64,000 bases of DNA from CAYXZQ01 sp963717515 (GCA_963717515.1 OY970338.1:558001-622000); one strand, 5' to 3'; shown: positions 1 through 10,452, counted from the first letter of the stretch. Notes: generated from the sequence alone by a model not told the origin. Numbers and translations: made by a program.

Positions 1-929
1 AGCCGCGAGGTGTCAACCTCAAGGCTGACTGTCTTCTGGCTTCCCTGCATCTCGCCCTCGGCAGAGCCAGAGATGTTCTGGCCTGAGATGTTGTACAGGA
101 TTTCATAGAATGATAGCTTCTGCTCCGGATTCTTTAGGTCAAGGTCGATTTCAAGCTTCTCCCCTTCATCCAGGCTTCTCTTGTCAACGGAAGAGCTGCC
201 CTTCCTGGGACTAACGGTGAACTGCCCCCTGGTCAGGTTCGTCTCAAGCCCGTTGTACCTGAATCCGGCTGCATATTCATAGGTTCCGGGCTCGTCATTG
301 GTAGTGTCATACATCAGGGAGAGGTTATATCCCTCGCCAGGCATGATTATCAGCCTGCTATCGTCGCCGAAACTGTTCTGCAGGCTGCCGTCCTTATAGA
401 CCTCAATCACCGGGCTTCCCCTGGCGATGACTGTGCCAAGGTTCTTCAGCTGGAAATTGAAATATACCAGACTGTTGCCAGGCTCGATAACAGGGACCAC
501 GCTCTCAAGCCTGAGATCGTCTATCTTAGTGCCCGGGACAGTGAAACTGAGCTGGAATCTTCCAAGCTGCCGGTTCCCTGATATGAAATCCAGGTAGAGA
601 GCGTGCGTCTCAGGAGACAATGAATCAGGCAGTGTGAGAGATAGCTGGATATTCTTCTTCTGAAGCGGCTCTATCCTGAAGAGCGCAGGGTCGACACGGA
701 CAAAGCTGCTCAGATAGGATGAGTCCCTGTCGACGATGACCTGTACATCATATCCCTCAGAATCCTGATTAATCAGGGTGATGATGATGCTGTACGTCTT
801 GTTGAAATCTGGTTCCTTTATATCATACTTCTGTGGGTTGACGGTCATCTCCGGGCTGACATACGGGATGAGCAGGAGAGACAGCACTACCAGAAACATC
901 ACTAGCAAAAACCTCATTTTCCCTCGCAT
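1..929 (-). CDS. Exported envelope protein, C-terminus cut by window start
   Basis: The frame is open on the minus strand from an ATG at 929 (a second ATG lies at 917) to the window edge, about 309 residues with no stop. The N-terminus is a signal peptide or membrane anchor: a few basic residues followed by a Leu/Val-rich stretch. The rest looks like beta-sandwich repeats with many NxS/T sites, as in archaeal S-layer-associated proteins of the COG1361 type; this is a general impression and not a firm family match. The C-terminus, where a membrane anchor would be expected, lies outside the window. A TATA-like stretch at 960-970 on the minus strand sits about 30 bp upstream. The gene diverges from the nucleotidyltransferase at 1050. 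Function is unknown. Confidence 0.75.
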   Translation of the reverse strand, partial: MRGKMRFLLVMFLVVLSLLLIPYVSPEMTVNPQKYDIKEPDFNKTYSIIITLINQDSEGYDVQVIVDRDSSYLSSFVRVDPALFRIEPLQKKNIQLSLTLPDSLSPETHALYLDFISGNRQLGRFQLSFTVPGTKIDDLRLESVVPVIEPGNSLVYFNFQLKNLGTVIARGSPVIEVYKDGSLQNSFGDDSRLIIMPGEGYNLSLMYDTTNDEPGTYEYAAGFRYNGLETNLTRGQFTVSPRKGSSSVDKRSLDEGEKLEIDLDLKNPEQKLSFYEILYNISGQNISGSAEGEMQGSQKTVSLEVDTSR

Positions 930-959
930 ATATATTACCCGGACAGACTGTTGAGGCAG

Positions 960-1028
960 GAATATAAAAAGGTTTACTACTACTGCTGGGTTACCCTCAG
1001 TTGTCCAACAATAAAATTTATATAATAT
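960..1028. promoter_or_regulatory. Divergent promoter region
   Basis: An A/T-rich box at about 960-970, read on the minus strand, can serve the exported protein starting at 929 or 917. A second box at 1017-1028, read on the plus strand (TTTATATAATAT), lies about 22 nt before the ATG at 1050. The second distance fits a leaderless or nearly leaderless archaeal transcript. Confidence 0.6.
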
Positions 1029-1049
1029 ACCTTCAACCGATTTCTGAAC

Positions 1050-1805
1050 ATGAAAGCAATAATACTAGCAGCAGGATATGCGACAAGGCTCTACCCTCTG
1101 ACACTGGACAGGCCAAAGCCCCTTCTTCCGGTCGGAGGAAGGCCGATAATCGAATACATCCTCGACAAGATACAGGAGATAGATGATGTGGATGAGGTGT
1201 TCGTAGTAACCAACAACAAGTTCTTCACGCATTTCGAGGAATGGAAGAAAGGATACAGGAGCGCGGGGCATGAGATAAAGATAAAGATAATCAATGATGG
1301 GACCATGACAAACGAGGACAGGCTCGGGGCAGTCGGCGACCTTAAGCTTGTTGTGGAGAAAGAGAGAATCGATGAGGACCTCCTTGTGGTTGCCGGCGAC
1401 AACCTCTTCGAGTTCAGCATCATGCCGCTTCATGGGCTCTCGCTTGAGAAGAAGGCCTCTGTTCTTGCGCTATATGATCTCAAGGACCCGGAGAAGCTTG
1501 CAAACAAGTTCGGGGTCGTGGTGATAGATGATGAGATGAAAGTCATAGATTTCGAGGAAAAGCCGCCCAAGCCTAAATCGAGCCTCACTGCAACAGTCGT
1601 CTACGTTATAACAAAAGATGACCTTGGGCTCCTGAAGGGTTTCTTTGGCAGCGGAAAAGTGCCTGACAATATAGGGGAGATGATAAGGTTCCTCTCGACC
1701 AAAAGCACAGTATACGGGATGCCGTTTAAGGAAGGATGGGTCGATATCGGCGGAAAGGCAGAATACGAGATGGCAGACAGAAGATACAGCAGGTCAGATG
1801 ATTGA
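1050..1805 (+). CDS. Sugar-phosphate nucleotidyltransferase (RmlA/GlmU-like)
   Basis: This 251-residue protein carries the nucleotidyltransferase signature at its N-terminus: LAAGYATRLYPLT followed by RPKPLLPV within the first 30 residues. The family transfers an NMP from an NTP to a sugar 1-phosphate to make an NDP-sugar in the cytoplasm. Later motifs fit too: VVAGDNLFEF for the metal-binding region, FEEKP, and GWVDIGGKAEYE near the end. It is a catalytic domain alone, with no left-handed beta-helix acyltransferase domain. The downstream debranching-type gene begins at its stop codon, so the two are probably co-transcribed, and a role in glycan or reserve-sugar metabolism is likely. The exact sugar and nucleotide cannot be read from the sequence. 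Confidence 0.88.
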   Translation: MKAIILAAGYATRLYPLTLDRPKPLLPVGGRPIIEYILDKIQEIDDVDEVFVVTNNKFFTHFEEWKKGYRSAGHEIKIKIINDGTMTNEDRLGAVGDLKLVVEKERIDEDLLVVAGDNLFEFSIMPLHGLSLEKKASVLALYDLKDPEKLANKFGVVVIDDEMKVIDFEEKPPKPKSSLTATVVYVITKDDLGLLKGFFGSGKVPDNIGEMIRFLSTKSTVYGMPFKEGWVDIGGKAEYEMADRRYSRSDD

Positions 1806-1807
1806 CC

Positions 1808-3668
1808 ATGCTAATCTCCCACAATCTCGAGAATATCAATATCAGAAGCCAGTCAGATCCAGACGTAGGCTTTCTTCTCACGAACAAGTCTGGAGGTTTC
1901 ACTTTTCTCGGAGCAACGCATAATACCAGCAGGTTCCAGGGAGTCTTCTTATCCAGGGATTTCAATTATTTCAAGGTCATAGAGAACATCCGCCTGCTGG
2001 CGTCAGAGCCTGATTCTCTCAGGAACAATTTCTTCAGCATAGAACGCAAGAGCGGGAATGCAAGGGAGACATTCTCAACCAACCATACCAATGCCCTGCT
2101 GTATGAGGTGAATGATTTCAAAGGTTTTGCAGAGGTCACTCTCGACTGCAGGAAGATGCATGACTATGACGACAAGGGACGGATCTACGACATCTACAGG
2201 CTCGATGATACCATCATCGTGGAATATACAAAATATGCAGACAGCAGCCTCAAGGACGCAAGCTACAGTATCTTTCTTGCAATAAAGGGCGTCAGGGAAT
2301 ATGCAAAGATAGGCAGCTGGGAGAAGAGGCATTATGATTTTGACATGAAAAGGCGTTCTGGACCCTGGGAGATGTACGTGTACAAGGCGCTCAAGCTCAA
2401 GATCGACGGCAGCCAGAAGATAGTCTTCTCGTATTCTGACAACAGGCAGGAAGCAATTGATAATGCAGGCCATGCTATGGAAAATTTTGATTTCATCAGG
2501 AAATCAAAGGAGAACTATGCCAGGACAAGGCTCTCTGGAAAGCTTGAAGGGGCAGACGGGCAGGATACAGCTGGCTTACAAAGCAAGCATCAATGCAATC
2601 GAGAGTTTCATCATCACCGGCACCGATGGGGAAACAGGGATACTGGCAGGCTATCCGTGGTTCATGCAGTTCTGGACCAGGGATGAGGCCATGTCCCTGG
2701 CGGCGCTTATTCTGGAAGAGCGGTTTTCCGAAGTCAAGCAGATACTGTTCAGGAACTTCAAAAATATCCTTGATGACGGGCGGATGCCGAACAGGCATCC
2801 TGATTCAAAGCTCGGCAGTGCTGACGGGGTCGGCTGGGTATGGAAAAGGACCCAAGACTTCCTGCTCGCACTTGGCAGGAAAGGCAATATCAATGAATTC
2901 CTGACATATGACGAGCTCATCTTCATGAGGGAGCAGCTGAAAAAATCCATCAGCAGGCTGCTCACATACCATACAAAGGATGGGCTCTCTTCCAATTCTG
3001 CCCTTGAGACATGGATGGACACAGGCTACAAGGATGACACCCGGGAGGGGTTCAGGATAGAGATACAGGCGCTCAGATTATGCATGTACAGGCTCATGGC
3101 CTATATCTGCTCACTCACCGGAAATGAAGTGGGTGCAAAAAGATACTCAGAGCTTGAGGATGTGACACACAGGAAGGTCAGGCATGAATTCTACAAGAAT
3201 CCCCTGCTGCTTGACGGCATTGGTGATGAGACCATCAGGCCAAACATATTCATAGCATATTACGCATATCCTGAGCTTCTCGACAAAAATGAATGGAAAT
3301 CTGTCTTTGACAGGGCTCTCAAGAGCCTTTGGCTTCCATGGGGCGGCATTGCCACGATCGACAGGGACCACAGGTATTTCTCAAGTGAATACACCGGGGA
3401 GGACAACAGGAGTTATCACAGGGGGGATTCATGGTATTTTCTCAACAATATCGCAGCAATCTGCCTGAATGATGTCGACAGCAAGGCGTACAGGGGCCAT
3501 GTCGAGAAGATAATATCAGCATCGACCGATGACATCCTCTTCAGGGGGATAATCGGGTTCCATTCAGAGCTGAGCTCGGCAGGGAATCCCACTTCATCTG
3601 CAAGCCTGGCCCAGGCCTGGAGCTCAGCATTCTATATCGAGCTTATAAACAGAATATTTCATGCCTAG
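1808..3668 (+). CDS. Glycogen-debranching-type glucosidase, frameshifted
   Basis: Two overlapping frames together give one protein of about 620 residues. The first (from TTG 1802 or, more likely, ATG 1808) runs to a stop at 2686. The second frame supplies the rest to 3668. The N-terminal part resembles the GDE N-terminal domain. The second part has the (alpha/alpha)6 glucosidase features, such as GYPWFMQFWTRDEAM, WVWKRTQDF, LETWMD and HRGDSWYFLNN, typical of the archaeal debranching enzyme and GH15-like families that cut alpha-1,6 or alpha-1,4 glucan links. The switch falls near the GGGG run at 2549-2552. Reading it as GGG joins SGKLEG to QTGRIQLAYKA. One extra base therefore explains the break. 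It sits directly behind the nucleotidyltransferase. Debranching versus glucoamylase activity is unresolved. Confidence 0.8.
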
Positions 3669-3703
3669 CCTCAAAAAATTCATTTCTCAGAAACAAAGTC
3701 CAA

Positions 3704-6469
3704 TCAGGATTTTGTAAACAGATCATCCTCTGTCGAGTCCTCGGCCCCTTCAGAACCTTCTGCGCTGGACATCTCGAATGCCTTGTCCACCTCATCATCC
3801 AAAAAGCCCTCCTGCTTGAGCCTTGCCCTAATCTGGACATCATCCTTCTTTAGAATGCGCAGGATATTCACCATGTTCATGATTGCCGTATGCTTCTCCT
3901 TCTCCTCGAGCTTCTTTATCTTCACCTTGACGGAATCAAGCTTGCTGCCTTTCTTGAGCAGTCCTGTTATCTTTTCCCTGTAGCTGTAGCCGAGATACCC
4001 AAGGACCCCCAGGACAGCAACTGTCAGGCCTATTATCAGCCAAAAGATCAGAGGGCTCAATCTTCTCACAGGGACTGCGACGACAGCAGCCCTGAAGTTC
4101 ACATCTTTTTTCTGGCCAAGCGCTGTCACCTCTATGATATCGCTTGTCGTCAAGTTGACCTGCAAAGGTACATTATTGTAGATGGTGATATTCACATCGT
4201 CATTCGGGTCGATGGAGACTTCCTGCCTCGATATCTCAAAATCAGCCTCTTTTTTCATGAAACCCAGGCTCACATCAAGGGTCTCATCAAGAAGGTTCTG
4301 TATCACCAGATATCTGTCCTGGCCCGTATCATTGACAAATATGGTCTCGGGCGAGACAGAGAAAGGAAATGTCTCGTACCTGCTAACAGTCAGCGAGACA
4401 GGGATATCATATGATTGGTCTGCTGCAGAGCAATTGAAGGTTCCGGCATAGGTCTTCTCAACCCTCTCTGCACTCGAGAAGACGATGTCAACAGAGAGCT
4501 TGTTCGAATTGACTGTGAAGTCCTTCTGGGAGGATATGTCAGGGTCATCCCACGAGAGGCTGCAAGTGAACACATGGCTTGTCTTATCAACATTGAATGA
4601 AGCTGTGCCCTTGGTCCCGAAAACAAGGATCCGGTCATCGATTGATGTCATGCTTATCTTCGGGAAATTCGTCATCATCACAGGGATCTTCCCTATCTCC
4701 ACATCGTGATTCTTGACATAAAGATACCCGTACAGGTTGCCTGTCTCTGCCGTATTCTTGGTGATGTCCTGCTTGACATAGGAATATGAAGGGATCTCGT
4801 CACGCTGGTCTATTTCAAGGTGGCTCTTGAGATTGTCGGAGAACTCAAATGATACGTCATCGAGATCGAATGTGGTAGGGTTATAGATATCCACTTCTGT
4901 GGTCTCCTTGTCTATCATGATGAGCATCGGATCAGACTTGATTGCCGGCCTTGCATTGTTCCTTAGCACTATGAAGGCATGGGCGTTCTTCTCTGTCGAA
5001 TTCCACGCGCTGTACTCTGCGGTCTCATTGAGAGAGAACTCCAGTTCCTTCTCATTGACCCATGACTCAGCATCACGGATAACCTCGTTGGTCCGGTTGA
5101 ATCCTGAATTCATCAGCCCGAGGATGTTGAAGCCTGTGGGTATTATCTCATCCTGCTCTGACCCGTTTCCCCAGCTCCCATCATTGTTCTGCTTGTATCT
5201 GAGCCATGAGGTCACATTCTGATTATTCCTGACATATGCATAAAGCGCTGTATCAGTGACATTCCTATCAGGCCCGATATATCTCTCGCCAGACCTTTCT
5301 GTCCTAAGCTCGCTGTCGAGATATTCAAGGGCCAGCTCTTTGTTATTTTCAGATATGTTCGTCATGGTGGCCAGAAGCGTTGTTGTCAGGTCGCATTCGC
5401 CCCATTTCTTGTCCTTGCTCCAGCAGTTGAAGGGTGTAGTATAGCTTAAGTTGTCGCCTTCGTATATGAAGACCTGGTCATTGTCAGGTGTGGTCAGGTT
5501 GGCCTGGAAGTTCTGATCGCAGATAACATACAGCTTTTCAGCAGGCACCGGGCTTATCTTATAGTCTACAGCGCGACCTTCCTCCATCGAGAAATTGTCC
5601 TCGTTGTAGAGGTTGTTCTCATAAGATATGATGCAGTCCGTGGTCCCTGATTCGAACGGCTTTATCGAGAGGTTCCAGACCTCGCCTTCCTGGTAGAAAT
5701 TCTGGTTGTTCTCAAGGTATACCAGCCCGTCATGCATGACCCTATGGGTGTCATTGATTCCTGAGAAGGTCAGGTAGGCAAGTATCTTTGCCGTCTCAGT
5801 GACGCTGCAGTCCTTGTTCGGCCAGCATTTCTCATCATTGTTCCTGTTCAGCTTTAGCCATTGCAGCCCCATCTCTATCTCATCAGCATATATCTCCGGG
5901 TAGGTAGAGAGCACCCAGATGCCTGCTGCTGTCCCGACAGCATCTTTCCATCCTCCATCACTGTACTGGTTCCTTGCCACCAGATCCAGAATGGATGATA
6001 TCCTGTTGACTTTTATCTCTTTTTCAAGCGTCACAGTCTCTTGGTCTTTTGTGTATATCGACTGGATGACCATCTTCCTGCAGTCTTTGTCGTCAAGATT
6101 GTAGGTGCCAATATAGCAGTTTCCCGTGTCAAGCCACCTTGTCATAGGGATGTCCTCAAAGCTGTTGTCGTCGAGGCATATGACAGTAGATTTCACAGGG
6201 ATGTTCTTCTCCTCGATGCATGTGTAGAAGTCGAGATCATCCACTGAGATGTATTCAGGCGGCACATAGCCCTGGTCTATATAAGGAGAATCAGGCCTTA
6301 CCAGGAATATGTCACCTCCCTTGATGTTTGCGCAAAATGCTCCCGGAGCCATGACCATGGCCAGAAGCAATATCATCAGTAAAGCAGCAAATCCCTTCAT
6401 AGCCTGTCTACTGTCAGGCATCATATAAATATCTTGTTCTTTACTTGACAGTGGTCTGGGCTCTCTCAT
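3704..6469 (-). CDS. Membrane-anchored surface protein with terpenoid-cyclase-like toroid
   Basis: This is a 921-residue type I membrane protein. The upstream stop and this ATG share an ATGA overlap at 6466-6469. That start puts 23 residues before the hydrophobic signal (MKGFAALLMILLLAMVMAP), so an internal ATG at residue 24 is also possible. Residues of about 150-480 contain repeats like the prenyltransferase/squalene-oxidase (alpha/alpha toroid) family, including YSDGGWKDAVGTAAGIW and NNDGSWGN. Then come beta-sandwich domains with many N-glycosylation sites. One transmembrane helix (PLIFWLIIGLTVAVLGVLGYLGY) lies near residue 815, followed by a cytoplasmic, charged tail of about 85 residues with a helical, coiled-coil-like part. 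No enzyme residues are recognised; ligand binding or adhesion is an inference. It is third in an operon with the PKD protein and the winged-helix protein. Confidence 0.78.
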   Translation of the reverse strand: MREPRPLSSKEQDIYMMPDSRQAMKGFAALLMILLLAMVMAPGAFCANIKGGDIFLVRPDSPYIDQGYVPPEYISVDDLDFYTCIEEKNIPVKSTVICLDDNSFEDIPMTRWLDTGNCYIGTYNLDDKDCRKMVIQSIYTKDQETVTLEKEIKVNRISSILDLVARNQYSDGGWKDAVGTAAGIWVLSTYPEIYADEIEMGLQWLKLNRNNDEKCWPNKDCSVTETAKILAYLTFSGINDTHRVMHDGLVYLENNQNFYQEGEVWNLSIKPFESGTTDCIISYENNLYNEDNFSMEEGRAVDYKISPVPAEKLYVICDQNFQANLTTPDNDQVFIYEGDNLSYTTPFNCWSKDKKWGECDLTTTLLATMTNISENNKELALEYLDSELRTERSGERYIGPDRNVTDTALYAYVRNNQNVTSWLRYKQNNDGSWGNGSEQDEIIPTGFNILGLMNSGFNRTNEVIRDAESWVNEKELEFSLNETAEYSAWNSTEKNAHAFIVLRNNARPAIKSDPMLIMIDKETTEVDIYNPTTFDLDDVSFEFSDNLKSHLEIDQRDEIPSYSYVKQDITKNTAETGNLYGYLYVKNHDVEIGKIPVMMTNFPKISMTSIDDRILVFGTKGTASFNVDKTSHVFTCSLSWDDPDISSQKDFTVNSNKLSVDIVFSSAERVEKTYAGTFNCSAADQSYDIPVSLTVSRYETFPFSVSPETIFVNDTGQDRYLVIQNLLDETLDVSLGFMKKEADFEISRQEVSIDPNDDVNITIYNNVPLQVNLTTSDIIEVTALGQKKDVNFRAAVVAVPVRRLSPLIFWLIIGLTVAVLGVLGYLGYSYREKITGLLKKGSKLDSVKVKIKKLEEKEKHTAIMNMVNILRILKKDDVQIRARLKQEGFLDDEVDKAFEMSSAEGSEGAEDSTEDDLFTKS

Positions 6470-9295
6470 TCTCTGTCTCCCCCGAACAATGCATCATCCA
6501 CATTGCCATATTCATCATAGGCCGGGCTGTGCGTTTTCAGCCGGTGGATCTCCATGGCAATATTGAGAGAGTCAAGCTTGCTGCTGACTTTTTTCTTGAA
6601 TCCTGACGGCAGGACTTCAAAAGTGTCCTGTATCCTGCTGTATGTGTCAGCAGCCTCAAAGCCTCTTCCGCTGATTGTCTTCCTGTAAGCGTCTTCTATC
6701 ATCCTGTTGATGTTGAACACTTCCATCTCGTGCATCATGTGCTCAATTATCGGCTTGACATCCTCCCTCAGCTTTGGATCAGACAGGTCATAGAGCTCAA
6801 GCGCCCTGGAATATTTACCAAGGGCGCTCTCTGTCTCGCCTGCATTGAGCTGGTCGATGACATTGTTTAGCAGCATCATGAGCTTATCACCAGGGGATCT
6901 CGGCCTGATGCTATCCCCTGCACCCCGGATGTTTGCCACAAACCTGTCCCTGACATCCTTCTCCCTGAAGAATATAAGGTAATTTGCAGATATCACGACA
7001 CCGACCAGGATCAGGACCAGGAAGAACTTGCCGGTCTGCGTGGTCGTGTCAAGGATTGAAAAGCCTGTTATCCTGTTCTGGGGGTCGCTCAGGTCGAGGA
7101 CCATGACAGACTGAGCCTGTCTGAGCTCGCTGAGACCGACCTTGTCCTTTACATAATAAGAGAACCTGCTGCCATTGTCCAGGTAGATCCTGGCGACAGG
7201 GTCTTTTTCCACCAGCTCAAACGGGGCTGAGAATGTCACCTTGTTGATGCTTGTGGCAACAGATTTGGGTATTATCTCAAGCAACTCCCCGCCTTTCATG
7301 CTTCCCTGATCGACATCCTTTGTTACTATGCTGTAATTTGTGCGTGTCCCGTCCAGGAATTCAACCTCGACATTCATGACCTCTACGCTTACGCTGATTC
7401 CCTTCTGTGCATCCTGGACCGAGCTTATGTATCTGTCACGCTGCTTATTTGAGAGATTATAACCTTTCCACCTCAGATAATAATCCACAGCAGGCGTGAC
7501 ATTTGCCTGTGAGTTGTCGATGTCGAATGAGTCTTCTTCAGTTATGCTGATTTTCACCGGCACCTTGGAGCTGACCTCAACAAATGAAGCAAGGTATTCA
7601 TTGGATTTGCTCTTCTTGTCTGCATCAGCTATCTGGAGGTTCTGCAGGTCTGCCATCTGCTGCCTGATCCTCGAGATTTCAATCCTGCCTGAATCGAGCG
7701 CTGACTGGAATCCCATCAGGTCAAAGACATCCCTTACCTTGCTGCCCGAGGAATCGAATGTCCTGCCCGCATCTGTTATCTTCTGCAGGGCTGATGAGAA
7801 TCCAGACAGGTCTGCATCGAAGGCAGCATCAGGTTCTTTGGGTTCATCCTGAACACCTGCCTCTGGATTGGATTTTAGAGCCTCTGCAAGTCCCCTGACA
7901 GTGATATTTCTCACTTCGCTCATCCCTGTCCCGTCCCTGTTCTCGCATTCGACGCTCCATTTGAAATCGCCGTTTGTCATGTTGAGCCTGAATGAATACT
8001 CCCTGCCGCTCTCAGGCGAGTCTATCTCGCCCCTTATCTTGTAACCCAAAAAATCGATGTCATTGTAAAGCAGATAACAGTATCTTATCTCAGTCCCTGA
8101 ACCTGCCCTGAACCTGAAATTAACAGCATCGTCCCCTGTCTCAAAGCTGTCGTCGGGATATAGCAGCTCAATATCCGGCACAGGCATCGACTCCTCTTTT
8201 ATCTGAGACATGTTTATGCGGAGTGTCGCATCAGATGAGACAGACACGCTCCTGGAATAGGTGTAATACCCTGCCCGGTCTATCCCCAGCTCATAGCTCC
8301 CTGATGTGATGGAGGAAAATTTGGCTTTACCGTCGACATTTGACTTCTCAGTCTGATCCCCGAGGCTCACGTTCGCATCACCTAGAAGCCTGCCTGTCCC
8401 ATTGTCAGCGATGATGATGGTGAGCGCATAGGTGCGCTCCTTGACCGTGATTTGCTTGTGGCAGGTCGCCTTATTGCCCTTATCATCAGCGACAGTCAGC
8501 TCTGCATCAAACTTTCCCGGCTTCAGATAAGCATGTGCCGGTGCAATTTCCTTTGAGGTCTTGCCGTCTCCGAAATCCCAGGAATATGACATGCCACCCA
8601 TGCCTCCATCTGCAGAGGCTGAGAATGAGACTGAGTCGTTTTCTGTCACCTCTCCCTTTGCGCTCACGCTGCAGCCTATAACATCATATGCGGTAAAATT
8701 CCTGCTTATGGTCTGGGAATGGTTCCTGTATGAAAATTCAGCCTTTAACTGGTACAGGCCTTTTTTTGTGGGCGTGTAGTAGATTATCTGCTCGCCTGAC
8801 CATGTGACCTGCTTGCCGTTGATAGACAGCGAGAGGCTTGATTGCAACGGCGCTTCAGGGATTATCTCATGCCTGCTGCCGGCAAAGCATGCAGGGTCTG
8901 TGATGATGTCGAAATATACATCATCGATTATGTTCACCCTGACTGAATAAGACCTGTTGTCAGAGAGGTTTATCCAGGAATCATAATGGATTTGATCAGC
9001 ATCAAACGGAACATTGACGAGGGCGACGATCGATCTGCTCGTCTCATTGGACAGCTCGACAGATGCAGGGCCTGAGATGAACCTCCCGTATGTGATGTTC
9101 ACTGTCTGGTTCTGCCCTGTGACAGCAAACGGGCAGCTGGGCAGAGTAAGGCAGGGACGTCTCATTGATGCTCACTGTGAAATCATATGCAGGCGAGGCA
9201 GATGAAAAGTCCATTGCAAGGGCTATGAAAATTAGCATCAGTGCCATGCAAATGGCGCCTGTCCTCATCCTGTGTCCTTTCATCATATCAATCAT
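6466..9295 (-). CDS. PKD-domain surface protein with C-terminal membrane anchor, frameshifted
   Basis: The signal peptide (ATG at 9295; alternative at 9268) and about 45 following residues lie in one frame. The remaining roughly 890 residues lie in the next frame and end at 6466. The switch falls between about 9131 and 9145, where two GGG runs on the plus strand give CCC in the coding strand. Dropping one base joins the mature N-terminus to CPFAVTGQNQTVN. Domains seen in order are an N-terminal beta domain, a PKD domain (YSWDFGDGKTS), a carboxypeptidase-regulatory-like beta sandwich (GRLLGDANVSLGD), a helical region, a transmembrane helix (KFFLVLILVGVVISANYLIFF) and an intracellular helical domain of about 170 residues. 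The large cytoplasmic domain suggests signalling or scaffold contact across the membrane. It follows the winged-helix gene by 5 nt. Confidence 0.75.
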
Positions 9296-9300
9296 CTGTC

Positions 9301-9858
9301 TCAGTATTTCAATGGGGAATGCTGTCTTTTGAGCTCATCAAGCTCAATCTTCAATAGCTCGAAGAACCTTTCCCGGCCATAAAGCACAGAATGCCCGGAA
9401 TACAGATCCTTCTCTGTCCCGAGCATGTCCAGAAGCTCAGCCTTGTCTGCGACCGTCGAGCCTGGGAATTCACGTTCTATCTTCCTCCTGTCTTTTAGGT
9501 CTTCGACGACAAAAAGCAGCTTCTTGCCGTACTGGACTACGCAATGTATAGTCATGCTCAGCCTGGTCCTTTCAATGAAGCTCTCCACCTTGTCCTGGCG
9601 TGTCTTCTTTTTTTTGCTCATCTCAATAAGGGATAGCATGATGACAGTCAGCTCATTGTCGAGGTTAAGGGAGCACAGGTATGACTTGCCCACGACGATC
9701 TTGTTCAGGACCCCCTGCTCGAGCATCTCTGTCACCTTCTTGTTGATATACGGGTATTTCTTGCCGAGCTTCGATGCTATCTGGTTTATGGAGAACAGAT
9801 TGACCAGATTGCTGTCATAGAGCCTAATGATGTCCATCTCGAGCTTATTGCCAATCAT
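9301..9858 (-). CDS. Winged-helix DNA-binding protein
   Basis: This is a 185-residue cytoplasmic protein. Residues 1-65 read as a winged helix: LFSINQIASKLGKKYPYINKKVTEMLEQGVL is a helix-turn-helix, followed by a short beta wing with VVGKSYLCSL. The remaining residues form an alpha/beta domain (IHCVVQYGKKLLFVVEDL) and a charged C-terminal helix. The second domain resembles the small regulatory or nucleotidyltransferase-like halves seen in many archaeal HTH proteins, but I cannot name a family. It is the first gene of a three-gene operon with two large surface proteins that have cytoplasmic tails. It may therefore regulate this operon; that is an inference from position. Its 5' flank is extremely A/T-rich. 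Confidence 0.72.
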   Translation of the reverse strand: MIGNKLEMDIIRLYDSNLVNLFSINQIASKLGKKYPYINKKVTEMLEQGVLNKIVVGKSYLCSLNLDNELTVIMLSLIEMSKKKKTRQDKVESFIERTRLSMTIHCVVQYGKKLLFVVEDLKDRRKIEREFPGSTVADKAELLDMLGTEKDLYSGHSVLYGRERFFELLKIELDELKRQHSPLKY

Positions 9859-10240
9859 CTAGTATCCCTTTTTGTATACCATTATAATCAAATAGATACA
9901 AATTTATACTTTTAGTATTATAACTGATATATAAACTTTTCTATGATTTCCTATAATAATGTACTTATTAAGTATAGCATTATATTTTTTATATTTCTTA
10001 TTTATATTTATTTAGATATATTATTATAATTATTTAGATATAATAGAAATCAAATACAATTTATTCCAGATCATCAGGCTTTTCAGCAGGATTGAATGAT
10101 AAATGGGCGAAAACATTTCCATGCAGGAAACATGACACCCATTAAAATACCCGGGATTTTGCAGGATCAAACGAAAGCAGAGTATCTGTTGATGCAAAAA
10201 ATATCTGATAGGCATATTCCAATCCTGTTATAGAAAAGTT
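9859..10240. other. A/T-rich intergenic region
   Basis: About 380 bp hold no convincing gene. The part from 9880 to 10065 is almost entirely A/T, with several TATA-like stretches, one of which must serve the winged-helix gene on the minus strand. A 13-bp direct repeat (TTATTTAGATATA) occurs near 10008 and again near 10029. The part from 10065 to 10240 has ordinary composition but no supported frame. Confidence 0.5.
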
Positions 10241-10255
10241 CGGCAGCCGGGATTC
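10241..10255 (-). repeat. Displaced 15-bp copy of the tRNA-Gly 3' end
   Basis: The 15 bases CGGCAGCCGGGATTC recur exactly at 10455-10469, where they form the 3' end (acceptor and T arm) of the tRNA-Gly gene on the minus strand. The copies are in the same orientation, 214 bp apart. A repeat of a tRNA 3' end downstream of the gene is the classical footprint of an integrase-mediated attachment site. The interval is too short to hold an element, so this could be a relic. Confidence 0.55.
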
Positions 10256-10327
10256 CATGAAACTCATCGAAGATGAGCGAGGGGTCCAAGAAAACCCCAA
10301 AGTTTTCCGCAGACGTTCGAATCCCGG
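10247..10327 (+). ncRNA. Candidate structured RNA or tRNA-derived remnant
   Basis: A perfect 9-bp stem pairs 10247-10255 with 10319-10327. Inside it are a 6-bp hairpin (10263-10268 with 10272-10277, loop GAA) and a 5-bp hairpin (10281-10285 with 10294-10298). The 3' strand includes GTTCGAATCCCGG, identical to a tRNA T-loop and 3' T-stem, but the matching 5' T-stem is absent, so this is not a working tRNA as it stands. It may be a decayed tRNA, an inverted tRNA fragment or a small guide-like RNA. The strand is assumed. Confidence 0.35.
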
Positions 10328-10452
10328 AATGTATTATGAACTGAATATAGAAATATACGGCTGCCGGATAAGAGCATGAACTCTTATTATCTTGCCTTCC
10401 GGTGCTATTTTGCCAATGCCAAATAGCACGACATAGAATATGTAATAATAAA

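Noticed and set aside
1001..1186. A 61-codon plus-strand frame at the start of the nucleotidyltransferase gene
   Set aside because: It overlaps a well-supported gene in another frame and begins upstream of the TATA-predicted transcript.
10030..10215. A 61-codon minus-strand frame next to tRNA-Gly
   Set aside because: Its composition follows the A/T-rich background, and no start signal or domain is visible.
10247..10327. A second functional or circularly permuted tRNA
   Set aside because: The T loop is present, but the 5' strand of the T stem does not pair, and no consistent acceptor or anticodon arm can be drawn on either strand.
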